Below are positions 1-5,430 of a stretch of 6,048 nt of DNA, piece by piece. The number at the start of each line of letters is the position of its first letter. Positions within the stretch are counted from its first letter, which is position 1. The position numbers and the translations under genes are program-made. Under the pieces are notes generated by a model. That model was not told where the DNA came from. It made no database searches and was given only the letters and a program-made list of their open reading frames with translations. Source of the DNA: SIG510 sp045540975 (GTDB lineage: Bacteria > Bacillota > Clostridia > Oscillospirales > JAAYXM01); the NCBI GenBank assembly GCA_045540975.1, contig JAZQIE010000154.1:1-6048 (forward strand), given 5' to 3'.

Positions 1-41
1 TGAAAGGGATTGTATTCGGCCACGATTCCGGCGACTTTCAA
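1..41 (-). CDS. tmcAL: tRNA(Met) cytidine acetate ligase, N-terminal fragment (runs off the left edge)
   Basis: Only the first 13 codons lie in the window. Read leftward from a TTG start at 41 they give MKVAGIVAEYNPF, with a split codon starting CA at the edge. This matches the beginning of the Firmicute TmcAL/YlbM family (MKAVG-V-EYNPFHNGH), whose PFHNGH stretch belongs to the nucleotidyltransferase-type ATP site. Family members use acetate and ATP, through acetyl-adenylate, to make N4-acetylcytidine at the wobble position of elongator tRNA-Met. The TTG start is chosen because a perfect AGGAGG (complement of 50-55) sits 8 bases upstream and the family match begins exactly there. It is divergent from ackA, with 186 bases between the two starts. 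I found no convincing promoter for it: a TATAAA (complement of 77-82) is present but lacks a good -35. The assignment rests on a short but distinctive stretch. Confidence 0.8.
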   Translation of the reverse strand, partial: MKVAGIVAEYNPF

Positions 42-92
42 AACGGGTTCCTCCTCAGACAGAAAAACTTCATATTTTTATAAAAAAACGGG

Positions 93-121
93 TTGTCCTT
101 CTTGGGAAAAAGCGGTAGAAT
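93..121 (+). promoter_or_regulatory. Predicted sigma-A promoter of ackA
   Basis: A -35 box TTGTCC (93-98, 4 of 6 matches to TTGACA) and a -10 box TAGAAT (116-121, 5 of 6 matches to TATAAT) are separated by exactly 17 bases. An A-rich run (80-88) lies just upstream and could act as an UP element. The predicted start point is near 128, giving a leader of about 100 bases before the ackA start codon. This is pattern matching only. Confidence 0.55.
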
Positions 122-136
122 AGGAAATATAAAGTG

Positions 137-166
137 ATGTACTACATTATGATAAGTGTAATACAT
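137..166. promoter_or_regulatory. Tandem ATGTA-N-TACAT palindromes in the ackA leader (candidate operator or hairpin)
   Basis: A perfect 11-base palindrome ATGTA-C-TACAT lies at 137-147. A second copy, GTGTA-A-TACAT, differing at one base, lies at 156-166. Their centres are 19 bp apart, close to two helical turns. Because each copy is symmetric, the block is also one larger inverted repeat: 10-base arms at 137-146 and 157-166 with nine matches, around an inner TTAT-G-ATAA. It sits 16 bases after the predicted ackA -10 box, where a bound repressor would block transcription. As RNA it could fold into a hairpin. The regulator is not identified. Confidence 0.5.
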
Positions 167-227
167 TCTGAAAAGCAAGGCAAGCAAATTGCTTTGTAAA
201 TTTGAATTGTGAAGGAGATTGATTCCC

Positions 228-1427
228 ATGAACATTCTGGTTATCAATGCTGGCAGCTCTTCTTTGAAGTATCAGCTGATGAATCCGGATAACGGTGACG
301 TCCTTGCAAAGGGTCTTTGCGAGCGCATCGGTATCGACGGTAAGTTTACCTATAAGGTCGGCGGCAAGACCGTGATTGATGCTGTGGATGTGGCAATGCC
401 CACCCATGCGGAAGCAATCAACACCGTCCTTGCGGCGCTGGTCAGCCCGGACCACGGCGTTGTCAAGTCCATGGACGAAATCGACGCGGTCGGTCATCGC
501 GTGCTCCACGGCGGTAAGGAATTCACCGCTTCCTGTGTGGTCGACGATGCTTGCATCGCGGCAATCGAGAAGTGCATCCCGCTCGGCCCGCTCCACAACC
601 CCGCAAACCTGACCGGTATCCGTGCTTGCCAGGCGGCAATGCCGGGTAAACCCCAGGTCGCTGTGTTTGACACCGCGTTCCATATGACCATGCCGGCAAA
701 GGCATACATCTATGCTCTGCCGTATGAGTATTACGAAAAGGACGACGTCCGTCGCTACGGCTTCCACGGCACCTCCCACCGCTACGTCTCCGCACGTACC
801 TTGGAAATCATGGGCCGCGATAAGAATCCGGAAGGCACCAAGGTCATCTGCTGCCATCTGGGCAACGGCTCCTCGCTGTCCGCTTGCATCGACGGTAAGT
901 GTGCTGACACCTCCATGGGCCTCGGCCCGCTCGCAGGTTTCCCCATGGGCACCCGCGCAGGCGATATGGACGCAACCATCATGGAATACCTGATGGACCG
1001 TTACGGCTACACCATGAAGGAAATGATGAACATCCTCAATAAGAAGTCCGGTGTGCTGGGTATCTCCGGTGTCTCCTCCGACTTCCGTGACCTCTCCGCC
1101 GCAGCGGAAAAGGGCAACGACCGTGCGCAGCTCGCACTCGATAAGTTCACCTACGAAGTCCGTAAGTTCATCGGTGCATACGCCGCTGCAATGGGCGGCG
1201 TGGATGCAATCGTCTTCACCGCAGGTGTCGGCGAAAACTCCGCAGAAGTCCGTGCAGATATTCTGGAAGGTCTCGAATACATGGGCGTCAAGCTCGATGC
1301 AGAGAAGAACAAGACCCGCGGCGTGGAAGCGGAAATCTCCGCAGACGATTCCCGCGTCAAGGTCTATGTCGTTCCGACCAACGAGGAACTCATGATCGCA
1401 AAGGACACCGCAGAACTCTGCAAGTAA
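228..1427 (+). CDS. ackA: Acetate kinase
   Basis: Acetate kinase interconverts acetyl phosphate + ADP with acetate + ATP in the cytoplasm, the ATP-yielding last step of fermentative acetate formation. The 399-residue length is normal for the family. Catalytic and binding residues known from the Methanosarcina enzyme are present: Asn7 in NAGSSSLKYQL, Arg91 in GHRVLHGG, Asp148 in VFDTAFH, His180 in FHGTSH, GNGSS (212-216), Arg243 in GTRAGDMD and Glu386 in PTNEE. All appear intact, so the enzyme should be active. I start at ATG 228 because AAGGAG lies 10 bases upstream and the protein then begins MNILVINAGSS like its relatives; a TTG at 219 abuts the ribosome binding site. The gene has its own predicted promoter and terminator and reads alone. 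The usual partner pta (phosphotransacetylase) is not in this transcript and must lie elsewhere. Confidence 0.98.
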   Translation: MNILVINAGSSSLKYQLMNPDNGDVLAKGLCERIGIDGKFTYKVGGKTVIDAVDVAMPTHAEAINTVLAALVSPDHGVVKSMDEIDAVGHRVLHGGKEFTASCVVDDACIAAIEKCIPLGPLHNPANLTGIRACQAAMPGKPQVAVFDTAFHMTMPAKAYIYALPYEYYEKDDVRRYGFHGTSHRYVSARTLEIMGRDKNPEGTKVICCHLGNGSSLSACIDGKCADTSMGLGPLAGFPMGTRAGDMDATIMEYLMDRYGYTMKEMMNILNKKSGVLGISGVSSDFRDLSAAAEKGNDRAQLALDKFTYEVRKFIGAYAAAMGGVDAIVFTAGVGENSAEVRADILEGLEYMGVKLDAEKNKTRGVEAEISADDSRVKVYVVPTNEELMIAKDTAELCK

Positions 1428-1438
1428 GAATGAAAAAG

Positions 1439-1471
1439 AAAATGAGCAGTGAATTTCACTGCTCATTTTTT
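1439..1471. terminator. Bidirectional rho-independent terminator between ackA and the XRE gene
   Basis: Arms at 1439-1451 and 1457-1469 pair perfectly over 13 bp around an AATTT loop, and six T residues (1466-1471) follow on the plus strand. It begins 11 bases after the ackA stop codon. On the minus strand the same stem is followed by an interrupted T-run (complement of 1432-1442), so it can also end the convergent regulator transcript. The regulator's TAA stop (1472-1470) lies in the T-tract. Confidence 0.92.
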
Positions 1472-1700
1472 ATTTGCCGTAAAAGATGGAATCAAAGTCG
1501 GTACACAGGATTTCTTTAATTAAAATGATTTCGTCCGGATATAAATGGCGTTGTCCTACCTCGATTTTAGCGATTGCACTGCGGGTAATGTCGCATCCCA
1601 TTAACTGCATCTTAGCGGAAAGTGTGTCTTGCGTCATGCCGACACTCTCCCGAATTCTTCGGATGTTATTCCCGATTCTCTTTTCGATTGCCGGATTCAT
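1470..1700 (-). CDS. Small XRE-family helix-turn-helix transcriptional regulator
   Basis: A 76-residue cytoplasmic DNA-binding protein that is essentially one Cro/C1-type HTH domain. An opening helix (residues 5-19, IEKRIGNNIRRIRES) is followed by GMTQDTLSAKMQL (scaffold helix), an MGCDI loop, ITRSAIAKIEVGQR (recognition helix and following turn) and a closing helix DEIILIKEIL. The TQ-x-x-L, KIE-x-G-x-R and C-terminal F-D-x-I-F pattern is typical of XRE regulators. No sensor domain is present. I choose ATG at 1700 because AAAGGG (complement of 1709-1714) sits 8 bases upstream; an in-frame GTG at 1718 would add six residues but overlaps poor context. It is divergent from the secreted-protein gene and shares overlapping promoters and palindromic operator candidates with it, which suggests autorepression and control of that neighbour. 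The ligand or signal is unknown. Confidence 0.88.
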   Translation of the reverse strand: MNPAIEKRIGNNIRRIRESVGMTQDTLSAKMQLMGCDITRSAIAKIEVGQRHLYPDEIILIKEILCTDFDSIFYGK

Positions 1701-1712
1701 CCCATCATCCCT

Positions 1713-1732
1713 TTGCACTTATTTCAGAACAA
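1713..1732. promoter_or_regulatory. Candidate secondary operator in the regulator's leader
   Basis: TTGCAC, 8 bases, GAACAA. The left half is identical to the left half of the 1768-1793 palindrome, extending to TTGCACTTAT (1713-1722), and the right half matches GTGCAA at four of six bases with the same 8-base spacer. Its centre is 58 bp from that of the main palindrome. It lies between the predicted regulator start point (near 1739) and its start codon, and overlaps the AAAGGG ribosome binding site, so binding there could limit the regulator's own synthesis. Confidence 0.5.
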
Positions 1733-1737
1733 AACTC

Positions 1738-1766
1738 TTGACTTTATTATAAGGATGATTTACAAT
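1738..1766 (+). promoter_or_regulatory. Predicted sigma-A promoter of the secreted-protein gene
   Basis: TTGACT (1738-1743, 5 of 6) and TACAAT (1761-1766, 5 of 6) are spaced by an ideal 17 bases. The start point would fall near 1773, inside the 1768-1793 palindrome, giving a leader of about 50 bases. This is the best-looking promoter in the window by consensus match. Confidence 0.7.
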
Positions 1767-1774
1767 AATGTTGC
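1746..1774 (-). promoter_or_regulatory. Predicted promoter of the XRE regulator gene
   Basis: A perfect TATAAT lies on the minus strand (complement of 1746-1751). At a 17-base spacing the -35 is the weak GCAACA (complement of 1769-1774, 3 of 6), which sits inside the main palindrome. The start point would be near 1739. The core elements overlap those of the opposite promoter (1738-1766), so one polymerase should exclude the other. Confidence 0.55.
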
Positions 1775-1793
1775 ACCTATATAAGTGCAACAT
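1768..1793. promoter_or_regulatory. Main 26-bp palindrome, candidate XRE operator
   Basis: ATGTTGCAC, C, TATATA, A, GTGCAACAT: 12 of 13 symmetric pairs match, the exception being 1777/1784. A further AAT/ATT pair (1764-1766 and 1795-1797) flanks it after one unmatched base. The core is TTGCAC, 8 bases, GTGCAA. It covers the predicted start point of the secreted-protein gene and the -35 region of the regulator gene, the usual place for an operator of an autoregulated XRE repressor. The link to this regulator is inferred from position. Confidence 0.7.
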
Positions 1794-1821
1794 CATTTCA
1801 TTATGGTGAGGAGGTGAAACA

Positions 1822-2286
1822 ATGAAAAGAGTTCTTGCGGCGCTTTTGGTTTTAATTTTTTGCTTATCACTCGTATCGACTGCTTTTGCTGCAAATGTTT
1901 GTGGAAACATCAGCGGAAATTCAAAGTCTAGCAAAAGTTTTACAATCAATACCGGAAGCAGATGGTTGGGAAGTGATAAGGTAACCTTTACTCAGTCGAA
2001 GGGTACCTATTACTACCGTACTCCTTTTAGTTCTTCGAAAAAGACGACTGATTATATGTGCTATAAGATTCGCTATCGAATCAGGGGTACTTCAGCTTGG
2101 ACAACGAAACAGTGGAAAGGCAAAAAATTTACGCTCTCTTTGAAGAAAAACAAGATTTACGAAGTGAAAGTGGAGCCATATAGCAATATTGATTTTGGTT
2201 TTACAAAAGGAAGAACCATTAAATCTTGGGCAACTCCTTCGTATTGGAGCGTAACTTCAACCAAGGGAATTATTTCGTGCTCATAA
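1822..2286 (+). CDS. Secreted, strongly basic small protein of unknown function
   Basis: I do not recognise this protein. It has 154 residues and a clear Sec signal peptide: KR at 2-3, a hydrophobic core over about 4-19, and a likely signal peptidase I cut after AFA (21-23), leaving 131 residues outside the membrane. The mature part has 18 Lys and 6 Arg against 5 acidic residues and is rich in Tyr, Trp, Ser and Thr. It has three Cys (27, 80, 153) and no membrane segment or LPXTG anchor. The middle (residues 79-120, with YKIRYRIRG, W93, LSL and YEVKVEPY) has the alternating pattern of a fibronectin type III-like beta sandwich; that is an inference. The start is supported by AGGAGGTG (1809-1816) close upstream. 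It is AT-richer than its neighbours and is divergent from an XRE gene that probably controls it. A wall-binding, adhesive or antagonistic role is possible but unproven. Confidence 0.85.
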   Translation: MKRVLAALLVLIFCLSLVSTAFAANVCGNISGNSKSSKSFTINTGSRWLGSDKVTFTQSKGTYYYRTPFSSSKKTTDYMCYKIRYRIRGTSAWTTKQWKGKKFTLSLKKNKIYEVKVEPYSNIDFGFTKGRTIKSWATPSYWSVTSTKGIISCS

Positions 2287-2302
2287 GGTGTTTGCACAAA
2301 TG

Positions 2303-2333
2303 AAAAGGTGTAGCCAATCGGCTACACCTTTTT
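2303..2333. terminator. Bidirectional rho-independent terminator between the secreted-protein gene and dnaJ
   Basis: Arms at 2303-2315 and 2320-2332 pair perfectly over 13 bp (core GGTGTAGCC/GGCTACACC) around a four-base AATC loop. Five T residues (2329-2333) follow on the plus strand, and TTTT-CA-TTT follows on the minus strand. It starts 16 bases after the secreted-protein stop and lies 38 bases beyond the dnaJ stop, so it can end both converging transcripts. Confidence 0.92.
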
Positions 2334-2371
2334 GTCATATTATTTATTGTACAGAAATTCCGGAAAACTTT

Positions 2372-3514
2372 TTACTTACTCTTTCTCAGTTTCTCAAAGA
2401 AGCTTTTGTGCTCTTTATAGCCGCGTTCGCCGACCGAATCGGCAAATTTACGGAGCAGGTCTTTTTGCTCGTTTGTGAGGTCCTTGGGAATCTCAACGTT
2501 GACGCGGACGAACTGGTCGCCTCTGCCCGATGCATGGAGATTGGGAACACCCTTGCCGCGCAGACGGAACACGGTCCCGGTCTGCGTTCCTTCGGGAACG
2601 GTGTACTTGACCTTGCCGTCGAGTGTGGGGACTTCGATTTCCGCGCCCAAAGTCGCCTGCGTGAAGGTGATGGGGACTTCGCACAGAATGGAATTTCCGT
2701 CACGGGTGAGGAAGGGATGGGGACGTACCGAAATATTCACCAAAAGGCTGCCTGCGGGACCACCGTTGGTACCTGCATTGCCCTCGCCGCGCAAAGAAAT
2801 GGTCTGCCCGTCATCAATGCCTGCGGGGACGTTGATTTTGAGCTTCTTGGTCACCTTCATCTTACCGGTGCCGCGACACTTCTTACACGGGTTCTTGATG
2901 ATTTTACCCTCGCCGCGGCAGTTCGGACACGCCGCCGAGGTACTCATCGCGCCAAACGGAGTTCTGCGCGTGGTTTTGACCGTCCCCGTGCCGTGACAGT
3001 TCGGGCAAATCTCCACACCGCTGTCTCCCTCTGCGCCGCTGCCGTGACACGCGTCACACACATCGTTGCGGGAAAGCGAAACCTCTTTTTCGCAGCCGAA
3101 AGCCGCCTCCTCAAACGAGAGGACCAGATTCATGCGCAAACTCTCGCCCTGACGGGGCGCATTGCGGCTTGAGGTACGACCGCCGCCACCGCCACCGAAG
3201 AACGAGCCGAAAATATCGCCAAGGTCGAAGTCCTCGAATCCGAAGCCGCCGCCAAAACCGCCGCCGCCCGCACCGAAGTTCGGGTCAACGCCTGCATGAC
3301 CGAATTGGTCGTATTTTGCGCGCTTGTTATCGTCCGAGAGGACTTCATACGCCTCATTTGCTTCCTTAAAACGTGCTTCCGCCGCCGCATCGCCCGGGTT
3401 TAAGTCGGGGTGGTTGGCTTTTGCGAGTTTACGGTATGCTTTTTTGATTTCTTCAGCAGACGCGCTCTTGGGGACACCCAAGACCTCATAATAATCGCGC
3501 TTTTGTTCTGCCAC
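2372..3514 (-). CDS. dnaJ: Chaperone protein DnaJ (Hsp40, class A)
   Basis: DnaJ binds unfolded proteins, delivers them to DnaK and stimulates DnaK's ATPase in the cytoplasm. With 380 residues it is of normal length. In order: a J domain (about 6-71) with the HPD motif at 35-37; a Gly/Phe-rich region (about 77-112) with a DIFGSFFGG segment; four zinc-binding CXXCXGXG repeats starting at Cys153, Cys170, Cys196 and Cys210, all complete; then the two C-terminal substrate-binding subdomains. I choose GTG at 3514, giving MAEQKRDYYEVLG as in relatives, with AGGAG 8 bases upstream. An in-frame GTG at 3523 overlaps that ribosome binding site and is unlikely. It is the last gene of the heat-shock operon, 80 bases after dnaK, with a hairpin in the gap and a terminator downstream. 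Confidence 0.98.
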   Translation of the reverse strand: MAEQKRDYYEVLGVPKSASAEEIKKAYRKLAKANHPDLNPGDAAAEARFKEANEAYEVLSDDNKRAKYDQFGHAGVDPNFGAGGGGFGGGFGFEDFDLGDIFGSFFGGGGGGRTSSRNAPRQGESLRMNLVLSFEEAAFGCEKEVSLSRNDVCDACHGSGAEGDSGVEICPNCHGTGTVKTTRRTPFGAMSTSAACPNCRGEGKIIKNPCKKCRGTGKMKVTKKLKINVPAGIDDGQTISLRGEGNAGTNGGPAGSLLVNISVRPHPFLTRDGNSILCEVPITFTQATLGAEIEVPTLDGKVKYTVPEGTQTGTVFRLRGKGVPNLHASGRGDQFVRVNVEIPKDLTNEQKDLLRKFADSVGERGYKEHKSFFEKLRKSK

Positions 3515-3548
3515 TTCAATCACTCCTTACCAAAGGGGATGTTACACG

Positions 3549-3579
3549 CCAAAGGTCGCCGTGATAAGGCGACCCTTGG
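3549..3579 (-). other. Strong intercistronic hairpin between dnaK and dnaJ
   Basis: In the mRNA sense, CCAAGGGTCGCC (complement of 3568-3579) pairs with GGCGACCTTTGG (complement of 3549-3560) over 12 bp including one G-U, around a 7-base loop. No T-tract follows, so it is not a classic terminator. It begins 15 bases beyond the dnaK stop codon. A role in mRNA processing, 3'-end protection of the dnaK message or lowering of dnaJ output is plausible but inferred. Confidence 0.7.
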
Positions 3580-3594
3580 ACGGGAAATTCAAAA

Positions 3595-5409
3595 TTAGTC
3601 AACCTGAGTGAAGTCTGCATCCACCACGTTGTCATCGTTCGGAGCAGCGCCCGCATCGGTGGACTGCGCCTGAGCCGCAGCGTCCTTGTAGAGCTTCTCG
3701 GAGACCTCGTAGAACTTCTTGGTGAGTGCATCGGTCTGAGTCTTGATTGCCTCGGTGTCGGTGCCTTTTAAGAGTTCCTTGAGCTTGTCAACCTCAGCCT
3801 GAACGGAAGCCTTTTCCTCTGCGGAAATCTTGTCGCCCAGTTCACCGAGTGCCTTTTCGGTCTGATAGACCATCTGGTCTGCGGTGTTGCGGGTGTCGAC
3901 TTCTTCTTTGCGCTTCTTGTCTTCTTCCGCAAACTGCTCTGCTTCCTTGACCGCCTTTTCAATGTCGTCCTGCGACAGGTTGGTGGAAGCGGTGATGGTG
4001 ATTGCCTGCTCCTTGCCGGTGCCGAGGTCCTTTGCGGAAACGTTTACGATACCGTTCGCATCGATGTCGAAGGTGACTTCAATCTGCGGAACACCGCGCG
4101 GTGCCGGAGCGATACCGTCCAGGTTGAAGCGACCGAGGGACTTATTGTAAGCCGCCATTTCGCGTTCGCCCTGCAGAACATGAATCTCAACACCCGGCTG
4201 GTTGTCTGCCGCGGTGGAGAAAATCTGGCTCTTCTTGGTCGGGATGGTGGTGTTGCGCTCGATGAGTTTGGTGCAAACACCGCCCATGGTCTCGATGCCG
4301 AGGGAGAGCGGAGTAACGTCGAGGAGGAGCAGGTCGGTCACGTCGCCCGAGAGAACGCCTGCCTGAATTGCCGCACCGATTGCGACACATTCGTCCGGAT
4401 TGATGCCCTTAAACGGCTCTTTCTGAGTGAAGTTCTTGACCGCATCCTGAACAGCAGGGATACGGGAAGAACCGCCAACCAGCAGGACCTTGGACAAATC
4501 GGACGGGGAGAGCTTTGCATCGCTCATTGCCTGACGGACCGGACCCATGGTGCTTTCGACCAAGTCTGCGGTGAGTTCGTTGAACTTTGCACGCGAGAGG
4601 GTGAGCTCCAGGTGCTTCGGACCGGTTGCATCCGCGGTGATATACGGCAGGCTGATGTTGGAAGAAGTCACACCGGAAAGCTCAATCTTTGCTTTCTCAG
4701 CCGCCTCGCGGAGACGCTGCATCGCCATCTTATCGGTGGTGATGTCAATGCCGGTGTCCTTCTTGAATTCCGCGACCATCCACTCGGTCACGCGGTTGTC
4801 AAAATCGTCGCCGCCCAAACGGTTGTTACCTGCGGTTGCCAGAACTTCGAACACGCCGTCACCGATTTCCAGGATGGAAACGTCGAAGGTGCCGCCGCCC
4901 AGGTCGTAAATCATGATTTTCTGGTCGGTTTCTTTATCAAGGCCGTATGCAAGTGCCGCAGCGGTCGGCTCGTTGATGATACGAAGCACTTCGAGACCCG
5001 CAATCTTACCTGCATCCTTGGTTGCCTGACGCTGACTGTCGGTGAAGTATGCGGGGACGGTGATGACCGCCTGAGTGACCTTCTCACCGAGGAAGCCTTC
5101 CGCATCCGCTTTCAGCTTCTGCAGGACCATTGCGGAGATTTCCTGCGGAGAGTACGATTTGCCGTCAATGTTGACCTTGTAGCTTGTGCCCATCTCACGC
5201 TTGATGGAGGAGATGGTGCGGTCCGGATTGGTGATTGCCTGACGCTTTGCAACCTGACCCACCATACGCTCGCCGTCTTTCGAGAATGCAACAACAGACG
5301 GGGTGGTACGTGCGCCTTCCGCGTTTACGAGAACAGTGGGCTCGCCGCCTTCCATAACAGCGACGCAAGAGTTGGTGGTACCCAAGTCAATACCGATGAT
5401 TTTAGCCAT
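3595..5409 (-). CDS. dnaK: Chaperone protein DnaK (Hsp70)
   Basis: ATP-driven cytoplasmic chaperone that cycles on and off exposed hydrophobic segments with the help of DnaJ and GrpE. The 604 residues show the three Hsp70 signatures: IDLGTTNS (7-14), IYDLGGGTFDVSIL (167-180) and VLLVGGSSRIPAVQ (308-321). The interdomain linker DLLLLDVTPLSLG (359-371) leads into the beta substrate-binding domain (to about 480), a helical lid, and an acidic tail ending VVDADFTQVD. Near residues 65-85 it lacks the roughly 25-residue insert found in Gram-negative DnaK, as expected for a Firmicute. The ATG start is preceded by AGAGGT. It lies 21 bases downstream of grpE and is co-transcribed with it. All key motifs are intact. 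Expression is probably under HrcA, whose gene lies upstream; no CIRCE-like repeat (TTAGCACTC-N9-GAGTGCTAA) occurs inside the visible operon. Confidence 0.99.
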   Translation of the reverse strand: MAKIIGIDLGTTNSCVAVMEGGEPTVLVNAEGARTTPSVVAFSKDGERMVGQVAKRQAITNPDRTISSIKREMGTSYKVNIDGKSYSPQEISAMVLQKLKADAEGFLGEKVTQAVITVPAYFTDSQRQATKDAGKIAGLEVLRIINEPTAAALAYGLDKETDQKIMIYDLGGGTFDVSILEIGDGVFEVLATAGNNRLGGDDFDNRVTEWMVAEFKKDTGIDITTDKMAMQRLREAAEKAKIELSGVTSSNISLPYITADATGPKHLELTLSRAKFNELTADLVESTMGPVRQAMSDAKLSPSDLSKVLLVGGSSRIPAVQDAVKNFTQKEPFKGINPDECVAIGAAIQAGVLSGDVTDLLLLDVTPLSLGIETMGGVCTKLIERNTTIPTKKSQIFSTAADNQPGVEIHVLQGEREMAAYNKSLGRFNLDGIAPAPRGVPQIEVTFDIDANGIVNVSAKDLGTGKEQAITITASTNLSQDDIEKAVKEAEQFAEEDKKRKEEVDTRNTADQMVYQTEKALGELGDKISAEEKASVQAEVDKLKELLKGTDTEAIKTQTDALTKKFYEVSEKLYKDAAAQAQSTDAGAAPNDDNVVDADFTQVD

Positions 5410-5430
5410 AGTGATTACCTCTTTCTTTTC

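Noticed and set aside
40..94. Exact 10-base repeat AAAACGGGTT at 40-49 and 85-94
   Set aside because: Short and partly a homopolymer. One copy is tied to the tmcAL start and the other to the ackA -35, with no evident common role.
162..176. CodY-like sequence around TTCTGAAAA in the ackA leader
   Set aside because: About five mismatches to the 15-base CodY box, too weak in AT-rich DNA.
207..213. TTGTGAA, a half-site of the redox regulator Rex, next to the ackA ribosome binding site
   Set aside because: The matching second half TTCACAA is absent at the right spacing, so it is probably chance.
147..1466. 439-codon open frame antisense to ackA
   Set aside because: It overlaps an intact, fully motif-bearing acetate kinase and ends upstream in a leader region. 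Its Cys/His-rich composition is what reversed acetate kinase codons give.
2292..2297. Extra TTGCAC half-site just after the secreted-protein stop
   Set aside because: No partner half-site at the 8-base spacing and no promoter nearby; six bases occur often by chance.
2288..3172. 294-codon open frame antisense to dnaJ
   Set aside because: It starts inside the terminator region and shadows an intact dnaJ; no domain pattern of its own.
3521..3523. Upstream GTG as an alternative dnaJ start
   Set aside because: It overlaps the AAGGAG ribosome binding site, and the GTG at 3514 gives the family-typical N-terminus.
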